Origin: Dehalococcoidia bacterium
Lineage (GTDB): Bacteria > Chloroflexota > Dehalococcoidia > Lucifugimonadales > Lucifugimonadaceae
Direction: 5' to 3'
DNA length: 49,899 bases
Assembly: GCA_026421215.1 (NCBI GenBank)
Contig: JAPKBN010000012.1
Location: forward strand, 1 to 49,899
Shown: piece after piece, positions 42,287 to 49,899 of the stretch
Layout of the letters: each line of letters opens with the position of its first letter
How positions within the stretch are numbered: position 1 is the first letter of the stretch
Program-made: the position numbers and the translations under genes
Notes under the pieces: model-generated
What the model saw: the letters and a program-made list of their open reading frames with translations, nothing else
What the model was told of the DNA's origin: nothing
Database searches by the model: none

Positions 42287-43417
42287 TTAATTGCCGTCCC
42301 CACTCATGAAATCTTTGACCTTCCCAAGCCATCCGTCTTCTTCAGATCCGGGAGAAATATCGTCACCCATGGTTGCGGCAAGCTCTTCAAGCAATTCCCG
42401 CTGACGCTCGTCCAGTTTTCGCGGGATCGCGACATTAACTATGACAATCTGGTCGCCACGCCGTCCGGAGGATCCGAGGTGAGGCACGCCCAGAGCTCGC
42501 ATCCTGAACGCCTGTCCGGACTGAGTACCGGCCGGGATTTCAAGTTCTTTCAGACCGTCTACAGTATGGACTTTGGTCGTTGCACCAAGCGCAGCCCTTG
42601 CAACGTTGACGTCCAGCTTCATGAGGATGTCGTTGCCGTCCCGCTCAAAGGTATCGTGGGACTCGACATCGATATGGATATACAGATCTCCCGGCGATGC
42701 ACCAGCGTCCCCTGGTTCACCCTCCGACCTGAGTCGAATTCGGCTTCCAACGTCCACGCCCGCGGGAACGTTTACCGAAATCTGGCGCTGCTTCTTCTCC
42801 CGACCGGCGCCCTGACACTGCGTACACGCCGACGAGACTGTCTTGCCGACGCCCTGGCAGGTGGAACAGGTAGACATCTGCGCGAACTGGCCAAAAATAC
42901 TGCGCTGGATTCGCCGCACCTGACCGGAGCCACTGCAAGTCGCGCACTGAACAGCCGACGTCCCCGGTTCGGCACGACTGCCGGAACAACGACCGCAAGT
43001 CTCGACACGATTGATGTCGAATTCCTTCTCGGCACCAAATACGGCTTCCATAAAGGTAATCGTCGTGCGGTACTCCAGGTCTCTGCCTCGTGCGGGACCA
43101 CCTGATCGCTGCCCGCCGCCGAAGAATGATTCGAATATGTCTCCGAGTCCGCCGAACCCTTCAAAGCCCTCAAATCCACGGCTAGCGGCACCGTTCGCGC
43201 CGGCATGGCCGAATTGATCATAGGAAGCTCGGCGGTCCGGGTCGCTTAAGACCTGGTACGCCTCGCTTATTTCTTTGAAATGATCGGTTGCCCCGGCGTC
43301 TTTGTTCCGGTCAGGATGGAACTCGAACGCCAGCTTGCGGTACGCTTTTTTGATGTCCTCGGGTGTGGCATTACGTGCGACTCCGAGGGTTTCATAAAAA
43401 TCTGTTTTAGTGGTCAT
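42287..43417 (-). CDS. dnaJ: chaperone DnaJ
   Basis: Hsp40 co-chaperone of DnaK. The 376-aa protein has the J domain with HPD in FHPDRNKD, a Gly/Phe linker, four zinc-binding CxxCxGxx repeats ([32 protein letters not shown]) and C-terminal substrate-binding domains. The first repeat has Arg in place of the final Gly. dnaK and grpE are not in the window. Confidence 0.95.
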   Translation of the reverse strand: MTTKTDFYETLGVARNATPEDIKKAYRKLAFEFHPDRNKDAGATDHFKEISEAYQVLSDPDRRASYDQFGHAGANGAASRGFEGFEGFGGLGDIFESFFGGGQRSGGPARGRDLEYRTTITFMEAVFGAEKEFDINRVETCGRCSGSRAEPGTSAVQCATCSGSGQVRRIQRSIFGQFAQMSTCSTCQGVGKTVSSACTQCQGAGREKKQRQISVNVPAGVDVGSRIRLRSEGEPGDAGASPGDLYIHIDVESHDTFERDGNDILMKLDVNVARAALGATTKVHTVDGLKELEIPAGTQSGQAFRMRALGVPHLGSSGRRGDQIVIVNVAIPRKLDERQRELLEELAATMGDDISPGSEEDGWLGKVKDFMSGDGN

Positions 43418-43519
43418 TGACGATGGAAATTAACTCGCCGAACGGCATGGAACGCGATAGTACAAACTCATTATACGAACGCGAAAGTACAATCGGCGAC
43501 GCCGTTTACCGGGATTTGC

Positions 43520-44593
43520 CTAAGTCTGTGCCGTCGTTGACTCGCCCGATACGGGATATCCGTAGTAGGCCTCTGTAACCAGATCGCCCAATAATGTGGC
43601 CGCTGCCTCCACCACCGGGACCGCACGTTTGTAAGCCAGTCTCGTCGGTCCAATCATCCCCACAACCCCGGAAGCCTCGGACGGCACACCGTATCTTGCG
43701 ATGATCACACTGCACCGGTTGAACTCCACTCGCGGAATCTCGGCGCCGATGTACACAACTGCACTGCCATCGCTGGGCGCGCCCTCAGAGAGTTCGTACA
43801 ACGCTTCGTCGCTGTCGAGCGCTTCGGTCAGCTCAGCGCCGTAATTATCCTGGGATAGTTCAGGAGCCCCGAGGAGCCGTCCCAGTCCTTCAATGTTGTA
43901 GCCAGAGATTTTCTGCTGGTCCCGCTCTCTCAAAGCCCTAACCGTCGACCCCAGAATAAGAGATTCCAAACCATCCCCAGGGTCACCGGCGCCTATCTGC
44001 CGGGCAATCTCATCTGCGGTGCGCCCGGTAACGGCCTCGTGAACACGGTTTCGAACACGGAATAGCTCATCCTGGGTTGTAGGAGAATCAAGCGGGATCA
44101 ACTGTTTGACCACCGTCGTTTCGTGGAGTATGAGGACCAACATGGCCGTCAGGTCCTGCATTAAAAGGATCTCTAGCTGCTTAATCCTGGATGCGTCTGC
44201 TCTCGGCGCAGACGCAAACGCAAGAGTCTTGAGGAGCCCGGCCACGATGGAAGCAGCGGCGTCTGCCCACTCCTCCATGTCCCGGCGGCGTCTCTCAAGG
44301 GCTGCTCTTATGGCATCAAAGTCCTGCACGTCCGGCTGGATGTAACTTGCTTCGAGTCCTTCGACGATGAAACGATAGCCCTTGTCCGCCGGTACGCCGC
44401 CAGCCGAGCTGTGCGGCCGTGTGATGTAGCCGTCATCCTCAAGGCTGACCATCTCGTTACGAACAGTAGCCGGGCTAATCTTGACCTTAAGGTCTGATGC
44501 GACAACGGAGGACGCGACCGGTTCACCTGTCGCGATGTAACCGTCAACAATGAGTCGTAATATGCTGCCCCGGCGCGGGCTCAGGGTGGTCAT
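43520..44593 (-). CDS. hrcA: heat-inducible transcription repressor HrcA
   Basis: Repressor that binds CIRCE elements. The 357-aa product begins MTTLSPRRGSILRLIVDGYIATGEPV, the winged-helix domain continuing SPATVRNEMVSLEDDGYITRPHSSAGG, then a GAF-like middle. ATG 44593, with a GGAG upstream, fits the family start; the frame is open to 44638. No CIRCE repeat is visible in the upstream region, so autoregulation is not evident. Confidence 0.93.
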   Translation of the reverse strand: MTTLSPRRGSILRLIVDGYIATGEPVASSVVASDLKVKISPATVRNEMVSLEDDGYITRPHSSAGGVPADKGYRFIVEGLEASYIQPDVQDFDAIRAALERRRRDMEEWADAAASIVAGLLKTLAFASAPRADASRIKQLEILLMQDLTAMLVLILHETTVVKQLIPLDSPTTQDELFRVRNRVHEAVTGRTADEIARQIGAGDPGDGLESLILGSTVRALRERDQQKISGYNIEGLGRLLGAPELSQDNYGAELTEALDSDEALYELSEGAPSDGSAVVYIGAEIPRVEFNRCSVIIARYGVPSEASGVVGMIGPTRLAYKRAVPVVEAAATLLGDLVTEAYYGYPVSGESTTAQT

Positions 44594-44706
44594 TTGCGCT
44601 CTCCAGAGAGATGCGATCAGACTTGCAGTGACGGCCATTGGGGATGTCCGCCCATACTGCCGAACCTAGCATGGCCGAAATGGGGTGTCAACACGATTGG
44701 CTTACG

Positions 44707-44735
44707 TTGACCGTGCATTGGGGAGCACGTAGAGT
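44707..44735 (+). promoter_or_regulatory. candidate promoter of the MBL-fold gene with inverted repeat spacer
   Basis: TTGACC, 17-bp spacer, TAGAGT. The spacer ends carry the inverted repeat cgtgc/gcacg (44712-44716, 44725-44729), which would suit an operator. It lies in the hrcA/MBL divergent region, about 100 bp before the MBL start. Confidence 0.4.
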
Positions 44736-44838
44736 GGAACATGCTGTTTCAGACCGTAATCAGAAGACTTCAACAGTCTCCTCCCCTTCGATTCTTCTAC
44801 CCCATTTTGTGCGCTTCACGCGCTTCTGGAATTAATTC

Positions 44839-45477
44839 ATGGACATTCGCTGGATCGCTGACAGGTCGATCATCATTAGCGCCGCCGCGGGGACCCTTGT
44901 GATGGACCCCCAGCCGGGTTCTAGGCCTGGACCAGACGTGGATGCTGACACTTCCGTGGTGACAGTCAGTCATGCCAACGCCCTCTCGGGTATCGAAGAA
45001 TGGGAGGGTAAAGTCCCTATTATTCGTGGACCGGGTGAATATGAAATTTCAGGGCTGGCTGTCAGGGGAATTGCAGTTCCTTTAGGCGACGCCAACGAAC
45101 CGAGGGCTCTGAATACGGTTTACGCACTGGATGCCGAGCTTCTCGCTGTCTGCCATCTGGGGGCCCTGAACGGTCCTCTTACAACGCAGGCCGTACAGCT
45201 GATCGGGCGCGTGGATGTATTGATCACCCCGGCAGGAGGCACGGATCAGGCTATTTCAGCCGATCAGGCCGCCGCAGTCACACGGGCCCTTGAACCCCGC
45301 GTAGTAATTCCACTGCACCCGGGCATCCCTTCAGATGGGTCCGATCTCACCGCGTTCGACCAGTTCGTCTCCGAGATAGGCCTACCCAAGCCAGAACCAG
45401 CGGCGAGGGTGACGATCACCCGGGGTAATCTCGGAGAAGCGCAAAGACTCGTGCTCCTGAGGCCTCAGGGCAGTTAA
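44839..45477 (+). CDS. MBL-fold protein lacking the metal-binding motif
   Basis: A 212-aa protein aligned by eye with UlaG-like beta-lactamase-fold proteins (MDIRWIADRSIIISAAAGTLVMDP..., IIRGPGEYEISGLAVRGIA, VVIPLHPGIPS). The usual SHxHxDH motif is SHANALSG (44-51) and the early GHS is ADRS, so the metal ligands are mostly gone. It probably binds something without hydrolysing it, or has another activity. It is divergent from hrcA. Confidence 0.8.
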   Translation: MDIRWIADRSIIISAAAGTLVMDPQPGSRPGPDVDADTSVVTVSHANALSGIEEWEGKVPIIRGPGEYEISGLAVRGIAVPLGDANEPRALNTVYALDAELLAVCHLGALNGPLTTQAVQLIGRVDVLITPAGGTDQAISADQAAAVTRALEPRVVIPLHPGIPSDGSDLTAFDQFVSEIGLPKPEPAARVTITRGNLGEAQRLVLLRPQGS

Positions 45478-45695
45478 CGAGCTCTCTTGGAGCGATACAA
45501 CGCTTCTGAAGATCACTCTGAAAAGAACCGTGTCGGCGATCATTGCTGACAGCTATGTCGAGTACAAACATTCGTTATTCACCGAACCGATGCGCACTGA
45601 CGGCCGGCCATATTCGTACCCGAGCCACCGGCGATAAACCGCTGGTCAATTAAACGCTCTCCGGATCGTCGCAAGATCGACTATCCGAGGTCCTT
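45478..45695. other. 218-bp gap between convergent genes, no feature
   Basis: No ORF, hairpin with T-run or RNA fold is apparent between the MBL-fold gene and the surface-protein gene. Confidence 0.5.
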
Positions 45696-46796
45696 TTAAT
45701 CGACCGCTGCTTTTGCCGCCTTTTGCCTTGCCCGGACCCAAAAGCCCAGTGCCAGTGGAGCCAACAGTAGTCCGATCTGACCACCAGAAGCCGGGCCGCC
45801 TGGATTGGCGCTGCACAGCCCTCCGCCAGCTTCATCTTCTTCAACCACAACCACCTCTTCAACCACCGTTACTACCGATGTAGCAGTTGACTCAGAAATC
45901 GCCGTCGCGGTCGCAAGGATCACAGGAATTGGTGTCGGAGTCGGGGTTGCTGTCGGTACCGGCGTACTGGTCGGGGCAGGTGTCGGCGTACGCGTGGGCT
46001 CCGGCGTCGCGGTGGCTTCGGGTATCTGAGTCGGCGTAGGCACGGAAGTTGCGGTTGGGATCGGAGTCGGCACAGATGTAGAAGTTGGCACAGGCGTAGG
46101 AGTTGGTAGAGCGTCGAAGGTCAAGATGACATTCGAAACAATTTCGCCTGGCTGGTACAGAACAGTCTGACCGGATTGTATTCCAGCAAGGAAAAACTCG
46201 ATCGGCACACCGGCAAGAGCCATGTCTTTAGGGTCGACGATGATAGAAAATTCGCCTCCAGAGATAGTTCCTCCGGACGATTCGTAAGACGAACCGATTC
46301 GTATCGTCAACGGAGTTGAATCCGGCGGTGTGGTGTCGCCAGCTTTCACAAATCCTGAGTAGCGAGCCGGGAGGCTTGGTACCGGAGTCGGCTCAAGGGG
46401 AATCGTGGAAAACGTCAGGTTGAACACACGTGATGTAGGACACGGGTCCGCCTCGCAATCCGGCAAAAAATAAGTGTCCTGAGTCGTGGCAACGATCTGG
46501 TTCTCAAGAATGAACTCTAATTTGTTGCCGTTGGCTCCTAATACCGGGCCCACTTGCAACGCAATGTAACGTCCGCCGCTGGTCTTAATTACACTCGATT
46601 CCCACGACGTTCCCACCACGCGTGCCCTGATCTCCAGTCCATCCGCGGCCGGCTCTCCGGCGACGGTTACAGAGCCCTGGTAGAGGATGAATCCCAGGCT
46701 TGGAAAACCTTGAGCATCGATCGAAGACTGTCCTGATGCGAATACACCTAGAAGCGCAAACGCCAGTACAAAACCCGATATGACTCTTCTCTTCAT
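45696..46796 (-). CDS. secreted two-domain surface protein with C-terminal sorting-like tail (paralogue A)
   Basis: A 366-aa protein. ATG 46796 has AGGAG 5 nt upstream and gives MKRR plus a hydrophobic signal (about 1-28). Two similar beta domains follow: 38-130 and 145-228, each of the pattern Y-x-G-x-V ... GG-(Y/F)-x-I-x-V-x-P ... EF-x-L. A Thr/Pro linker (about 231-295) and a Val/Glu-rich stretch lead to the tail at 324-366: GGGLC-x-ANPGGPAS-x-GQ, a hydrophobic helix and a short basic end. This tripartite tail resembles PEP-CTERM/MYXO-CTERM-type sorting signals. It is a paralogue of the next gene upstream. Function unknown; a cell-surface structural or binding protein is likely. Confidence 0.85.
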   Translation of the reverse strand: MKRRVISGFVLAFALLGVFASGQSSIDAQGFPSLGFILYQGSVTVAGEPAADGLEIRARVVGTSWESSVIKTSGGRYIALQVGPVLGANGNKLEFILENQIVATTQDTYFLPDCEADPCPTSRVFNLTFSTIPLEPTPVPSLPARYSGFVKAGDTTPPDSTPLTIRIGSSYESSGGTISGGEFSIIVDPKDMALAGVPIEFFLAGIQSGQTVLYQPGEIVSNVILTFDALPTPTPVPTSTSVPTPIPTATSVPTPTQIPEATATPEPTRTPTPAPTSTPVPTATPTPTPIPVILATATAISESTATSVVTVVEEVVVVEEDEAGGGLCSANPGGPASGGQIGLLLAPLALGFWVRARQKAAKAAVD

Positions 46797-46828
46797 GATG
46801 ACTCCTGAACGATGACCAACTCGGACCA

Positions 46829-46857
46829 GTTTACGTACCGCCCAGAAAAACACATAC
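46829..46857 (-). promoter_or_regulatory. conserved 29-bp leader element, copy A
   Basis: 27 of 29 bases match the element at 48191-48219. It lies 33 nt before the ATG of paralogue A and reads TATGTGTTTTTC...GTACGTAAAC on the coding strand. It may be a promoter, terminator tail or untranslated-leader signal. Confidence 0.55.
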
Positions 46858-47017
46858 GAGAAAGAGTTTCTGATTACGCGCAGATTGACTCGGTAATCGC
46901 CGGAAGTAAGCTCGTCACGTCAAGTCAAGGAACCTAAGACAAGCCCTGTTGTTGGCCTCCCGAAGTTCTTGCTGCTCAAGATTCTCCCGACGGTTACGAG
47001 ACCGTCCTGGCCCCGCG

Positions 47018-48157
47018 CTATTCGACTGTGCGGATACGGTGACGCTTAATGCGTAACCAGAGTGCAAGCCCGAGCGGAGATAGTATCAATCCGAGTTGTC
47101 CAGGAGACGCGGGTCCTCCAGGATTCGCCGCACAGAGTCCTCCTCCCTCTTGTTCGGCCTCTATTCCAGTAAGGAGCTGCGACGTTTCGGCCTCTGTAGC
47201 CTTCAGCACCTCATCAAACACATCCGCAACACTGCTCACCAATTCCGGAGTCGGAACAGCCGTAGGAGCCATGGTCGAAACCGGAGTCGGAACAGCCGTC
47301 GGAGCAACGGTCGAAACCAAAGTCGGAACAGCCGTAGGAGCCACCGTCGAAACCGGAGTCGGAACAGCCGTGGGAACCACGGTCGGAGCAGCCGTCGGAA
47401 CAGCCGTAGGAGCCACAGTCGGCTCAGCCGTGGGCGCCGGAGTCGCAGTCGGAGCCGGGATCGGAGTGGGCACCCCCGCAAACGTGAGCCAAAGATCTCC
47501 TACTATCTCACCCGGTCGATACGTAACCGTCTCAGACGCCTTCACGTCGTATAGGAAGAATTCAACCGGAGTTCCGGAAAGAGACATATTTTGCGGATCC
47601 ACAATAACCGAGAAATCTCCACCCACCTGCCTTCCGTCCGTCACCTCGTAATCAGGTCCAATCCGAACTGTAAATGGCGCAGAGTCTGAAGGTGTTTGCC
47701 CGTCGGCTGAAATAAATCCCGAATATCTAGCGGGAAGGCTTGGAACCGGTGTAGGAGGAACAGGTCCAGTGATGAAATTAATGTCAAACACCCGCGACGC
47801 CGGGCATGGATCCGCACCACAGTTCGGTAAAGCGTAAGTGTCCTGAGTCGTGGCAACAATTTGGTCTTCAAGGATGAACTCTAACTTGCCGCCGTTGGCC
47901 CCCTCCACTGGTCCAACTTTCAACACGATGTAACGCCCGCCACTGGTCTGGACTGCACCGGACACATATGACGTTCCTACGACGCGTGCTTTGATCTCAA
48001 GGCCATCCTCAGCCGGTTCACCCGCTACCGTCACCCAGCCCTGATACAGGGTGAATGCAAGGCTTGGGGGTTGAGCGCCTACCAACGATGAGTTTGCCGC
48101 GGTCAGCCCCGCCAGTACGGCTACCAAAATAAACGCAACCAGAGCCCGAGTGTTCAT
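47018..48157 (-). CDS. secreted two-domain surface protein with C-terminal sorting-like tail (paralogue B)
   Basis: A 379-aa paralogue of the gene at 45696. ATG 48157 has GGAAG 4 nt upstream and is followed by a signal peptide (about 1-28). The same two beta domains appear, with high similarity through AGEPA-x-DGLEI and LEFIL-x-(N/D)-QIVATTQDTY. The Thr/Pro/Val linker is longer and carries 12-residue repeats. The tail at 338-379 again reads GGGLC-x-ANPGGPAS-x-GQ, helix, basic end. Transcribed in the same direction as paralogue A with about 220 bp between them. Function unknown. Confidence 0.85.
   Translation of the reverse strand: MNTRALVAFILVAVLAGLTAANSSLVGAQPPSLAFTLYQGWVTVAGEPAEDGLEIKARVVGTSYVSGAVQTSGGRYIVLKVGPVEGANGGKLEFILEDQIVATTQDTYALPNCGADPCPASRVFDINFITGPVPPTPVPSLPARYSGFISADGQTPSDSAPFTVRIGPDYEVTDGRQVGGDFSVIVDPQNMSLSGTPVEFFLYDVKASETVTYRPGEIVGDLWLTFAGVPTPIPAPTATPAPTAEPTVAPTAVPTAAPTVVPTAVPTPVSTVAPTAVPTLVSTVAPTAVPTPVSTMAPTAVPTPELVSSVADVFDEVLKATEAETSQLLTGIEAEQEGGGLCAANPGGPASPGQLGLILSPLGLALWLRIKRHRIRTVE
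47245..47386 (-). repeat. 36-bp tandem repeats in the Pro/Thr linker
   Basis: About four copies of a 36-bp unit (47245-47280, 47281-47316, 47317-47352, 47353-47386) encode repeats of the type APTAVPTPVST. Copies differ by one to a few bases, so the array is young and may vary in length between strains. Confidence 0.8.
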
Positions 48158-48190
48158 GTTTCTTCCTGCCATTTGTGTTTGGCACCAGCT

Positions 48191-48219
48191 GTTTACGTAC
48201 ACCCCAGAAAAACACATAC
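48191..48219 (-). promoter_or_regulatory. conserved 29-bp leader element, copy B
   Basis: Matches the element at 46829-46857 at 27 of 29 bases and lies 34 nt before the ATG of paralogue B, almost the same distance as in copy A. It overlaps the T-run side of the terminator hairpin at 48214-48251. Confidence 0.55.
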
Positions 48220-48251
48220 CCCCCTCCCCAATTAAGGGAAGGGGGGTATGT
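48214..48251 (-). terminator. intrinsic terminator after the Ig-like surface protein gene
   Basis: acatacccccct-x-ccc pairs with ggg-x-aggggggtatgt: a stem of about 15 bp with one mismatch and a 6-nt loop. On the minus strand it is followed by GTTTTTC, giving a U-run. It ends the upstream minus-strand gene 26 bp after its stop. Confidence 0.8.
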
Positions 48252-48276
48252 CTGATTCCCGGTTAAGGGTTTCCCG

Positions 48277-49899
48277 CTACGGGACGATCACGTCGTCTGC
48301 CGAGGCGTATGCCCAGTAGGCTTCCCCAGCAATCACGTTAGCGCCACCATCAGACCCTGGTCGAGTCGACAGTGCCTGCCAAGTCTTCGAGGTCGCGTTC
48401 CAGGAGTAAACCTGGGTGACCTTAGCTGGGAAGTACAGCGCCGAAGTGTTGATGGTGCTACCCGGCTGTCGCAGGGCGCCACTGGCGGACCCTGTGACGT
48501 CGGTCACTCCAACAAGACTCCAACCCTTTGCCACAGCAATGGTCGGCGGAATCGACGAAGCGGTGAGGGACGGGATCGGGACCACAAGGGCCGAGATCGC
48601 ATCCGCTACCACGACGTAGCCGACTCCACTTTCAATACTCGCAAGGTCGCCAGCCAGTACGTCGGTCTCCGCGTCACGAACGGCACTGGAGAACGTTCCA
48701 GCCGCCGAGTCGTAAGAGGACACCGAGACGATTCCAGCCTTATCGAACACCGCATTGATGCTCGTGTCGGCAGGGTTCAACGGGAACGACACTAGGGTCG
48801 TGCCCGGCAAAACTGTCAGTTTGAACTCTGTACGTTTAGCAATCGTAAACGTGCTGTTCAGGCCAGTGGCCTTGTTACCAGCCAAGTCTGTCGCCGTACC
48901 AGTGGCCTTGTATAGGCCAAGGGCAAGGTCAGACGTCGCTCGGATGTACGTCGTGTCGTCGCTTGTACCCAGCTCCGTGGTCACGTCTACCAAGGTTCCG
49001 GCCGAAAGACCGAATTCAGCCTTGGAGACAACAACCTTTTCACCGAAGTTCCAGCGAACAAACGGACTGGCGTCTGACGTCGAGCCTGTCGGAGACAGCG
49101 TCAATGTCGGCGCCGTCTTGTCCAGGGTGAACACCAACGCACCAGTAGCAGCAGTGGCTTTCTTGCCATCGATAGCCGCACCGACGGTTACAGTGCTCGG
49201 CACTGTGGTGTCACTGTCAACTACGGCGCCGGACTGACTAACGGTTATTGCTGAGTCCGCCGAGGTTACGTAAACGGATTTTTTCACACCCTTTGCGCCA
49301 GTTCCAAGGAAGGAACTACCGCTAAAGGAAGCGATCCAAACGTTACCGCCCTGGTTGACGGCTGTCACGGTACCTTCAGCGGACACTGCCGATGCTGCCG
49401 TGTAAATCGACACGACAGGGTCAGCGGACAGCGCCTCATCCGAAGTGACCGTGATGCTCATGCTCGCCTTGGTCAACGTTGTCGGTGTCGTAGCGGACGA
49501 GCCACCAGACAGAGCAACGGTGATGTTCGGGGCCTGAGCGTCCTTGGCTTTCGCGATGGTGCCTGTGGACGTTGTGTTGCCGGCAACGTCAGAGATCGAA
49601 CCAACGATCGTGACGCTCGGCGTGGCGCTGGTCGCAAGAGCTGTTCCAAGCGTTAGGAACACACGGTCTTTGAACCCTTTACTTCCAACTGCAGCTTCGG
49701 TCGGAACCTGAGTCCCAACTTTGAAGTCAGTGGCCTGGATCGTGGCGGGGTCCATGTCGTCGTTGAAGTTAATTTCCAGCGACGTCGAACTGTCGGTCTT
49801 GCGAAGCGCAGGTGTGGTCGTGCTGTCGAGACGGAAACCGGTGTAAGCGGTCGTCATCGCTGGCAGCGTGCGGTCAATTTTTACTGTGTTCGGCTGGCC
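48277..49899 (-). CDS. large Ig-like repeat surface protein, 5' end cut off by window
   Basis: The frame is open from the window edge, so the ATG at 49857 is internal; 540 residues are visible. It consists of beta-rich Ig-like domains with segments such as SISDVAGNTTSTG and TATDLAGNKATG, typical of bacterial extracellular proteins. The C-terminal domain is of the type LVSFPLNPADTSI ... VYSWNATSKTWQ ... AGEAYWAY, found at the end of many secreted adhesin-like proteins. Very rich in Ser, Thr, Ala and Val, almost no Cys. It lacks the GGGLC tail of its downstream neighbours. Confidence 0.85.
   Translation of the reverse strand, partial: GQPNTVKIDRTLPAMTTAYTGFRLDSTTTPALRKTDSSTSLEINFNDDMDPATIQATDFKVGTQVPTEAAVGSKGFKDRVFLTLGTALATSATPSVTIVGSISDVAGNTTSTGTIAKAKDAQAPNITVALSGGSSATTPTTLTKASMSITVTSDEALSADPVVSIYTAASAVSAEGTVTAVNQGGNVWIASFSGSSFLGTGAKGVKKSVYVTSADSAITVSQSGAVVDSDTTVPSTVTVGAAIDGKKATAATGALVFTLDKTAPTLTLSPTGSTSDASPFVRWNFGEKVVVSKAEFGLSAGTLVDVTTELGTSDDTTYIRATSDLALGLYKATGTATDLAGNKATGLNSTFTIAKRTEFKLTVLPGTTLVSFPLNPADTSINAVFDKAGIVSVSSYDSAAGTFSSAVRDAETDVLAGDLASIESGVGYVVVADAISALVVPIPSLTASSIPPTIAVAKGWSLVGVTDVTGSASGALRQPGSTINTSALYFPAKVTQVYSWNATSKTWQALSTRPGSDGGANVIAGEAYWAYASADDVIVP

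Noticed and set aside
44594-44838. CIRCE element upstream of hrcA
   Set aside because: No TTAGCACTC-N9-GAGTGCTAA-like sequence is present; only the short cgtgc/gcacg repeat.
47049-47651. Plus-strand ORFs of 200 and 152 codons across the surface-protein gene
   Set aside because: Gly/Val- and Arg/Ser-rich translations are antisense of the Pro/Thr linker repeats; they have no ribosome site or family.
1-49899. Mobile elements or prophage
   Set aside because: No transposase, integrase or phage gene and no flanking direct or terminal inverted repeats were recognised; gene decay here looks like point changes and small deletions.

Overview
The window looks like a stretch of chromosome from a marine, uncultured Chloroflexota bacterium of the Dehalococcoidia/SAR202 kind. 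This is an inference, not a proof. It rests on moderate-to-high GC, many TTG and GTG starts behind good Shine-Dalgarno sites, a chromosomal backbone (dnaX-ybaB-recR-recO-uvrA; argF-der-plsY-gpsA; rsmE-prmA-dnaJ-hrcA on the other strand), and a dense interspersed set of catabolic paralogues typical of that group: SDRs, HpcH/HpaI aldolases, SCP2-type thiolase-like proteins, rhamnose-mutarotase-like proteins and an enolase-superfamily remnant. No phage, transposase, CRISPR array, tRNA or rRNA gene was seen.

Layout. 1-1190: 3' part of a protein made of 16-residue tandem repeats, followed by strong hairpins. 1405-3886: pdxA, proC, yggT and a convergent yggU. 3903-6474 (minus): two SDRs, one lacking its catalytic residues, and birA. 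6668-9673: a decayed small ORF, an S9 peptidase and a frameshifted HAD hydrolase. 10006-12525: an amidase, an unknown 89-aa protein and a class III aminotransferase with overlapping ends. 12595-16943: FIST sensor protein, an NMNAT-like/CinA-like pair, two divergent RhaM-like proteins, VanZ and a small helical protein. 17069-24624: ybeY and the DNA replication/repair run dnaX, ybaB, recR, recO, uvrA. 25022-33433: accessory region with a thioesterase, two drug-type MFS transporters, tandem aldolases, an FKBP lipoprotein, a GNAT enzyme, a truncated MgtC, a decayed mandelate-racemase relative and a NIPSNAP protein. 33556-36431: thiolase-like / DUF35 / thiolase-like cluster closed by a UUCG-loop terminator. 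36613-40516: argF, der, plsY, gpsA. 40551-44593 (minus): rsmE, prmA, dnaJ, hrcA. 44839-45477: a metal-site-less MBL-fold protein. 45696-49899 (minus): three secreted surface proteins, two of them paralogues sharing a Cys-containing C-terminal tail and a 29-bp leader.

How the genes work together. The housekeeping blocks are ordinary operons with overlapping or tightly spaced genes. The accessory blocks point to uptake and breakdown of diverse organic matter (aldolases, amidase, thiolase-like/DUF35, peptidase) and show active gene duplication and decay: 91 % identical thiolase-like paralogues, tandem aldolases, and at least four broken or remnant genes. The least familiar material is the surface-protein set: the 16-residue repeat protein at the left end, and the paralogous secreted pair at the right end with a shared C-terminal motif that looks like a sorting signal I cannot name.
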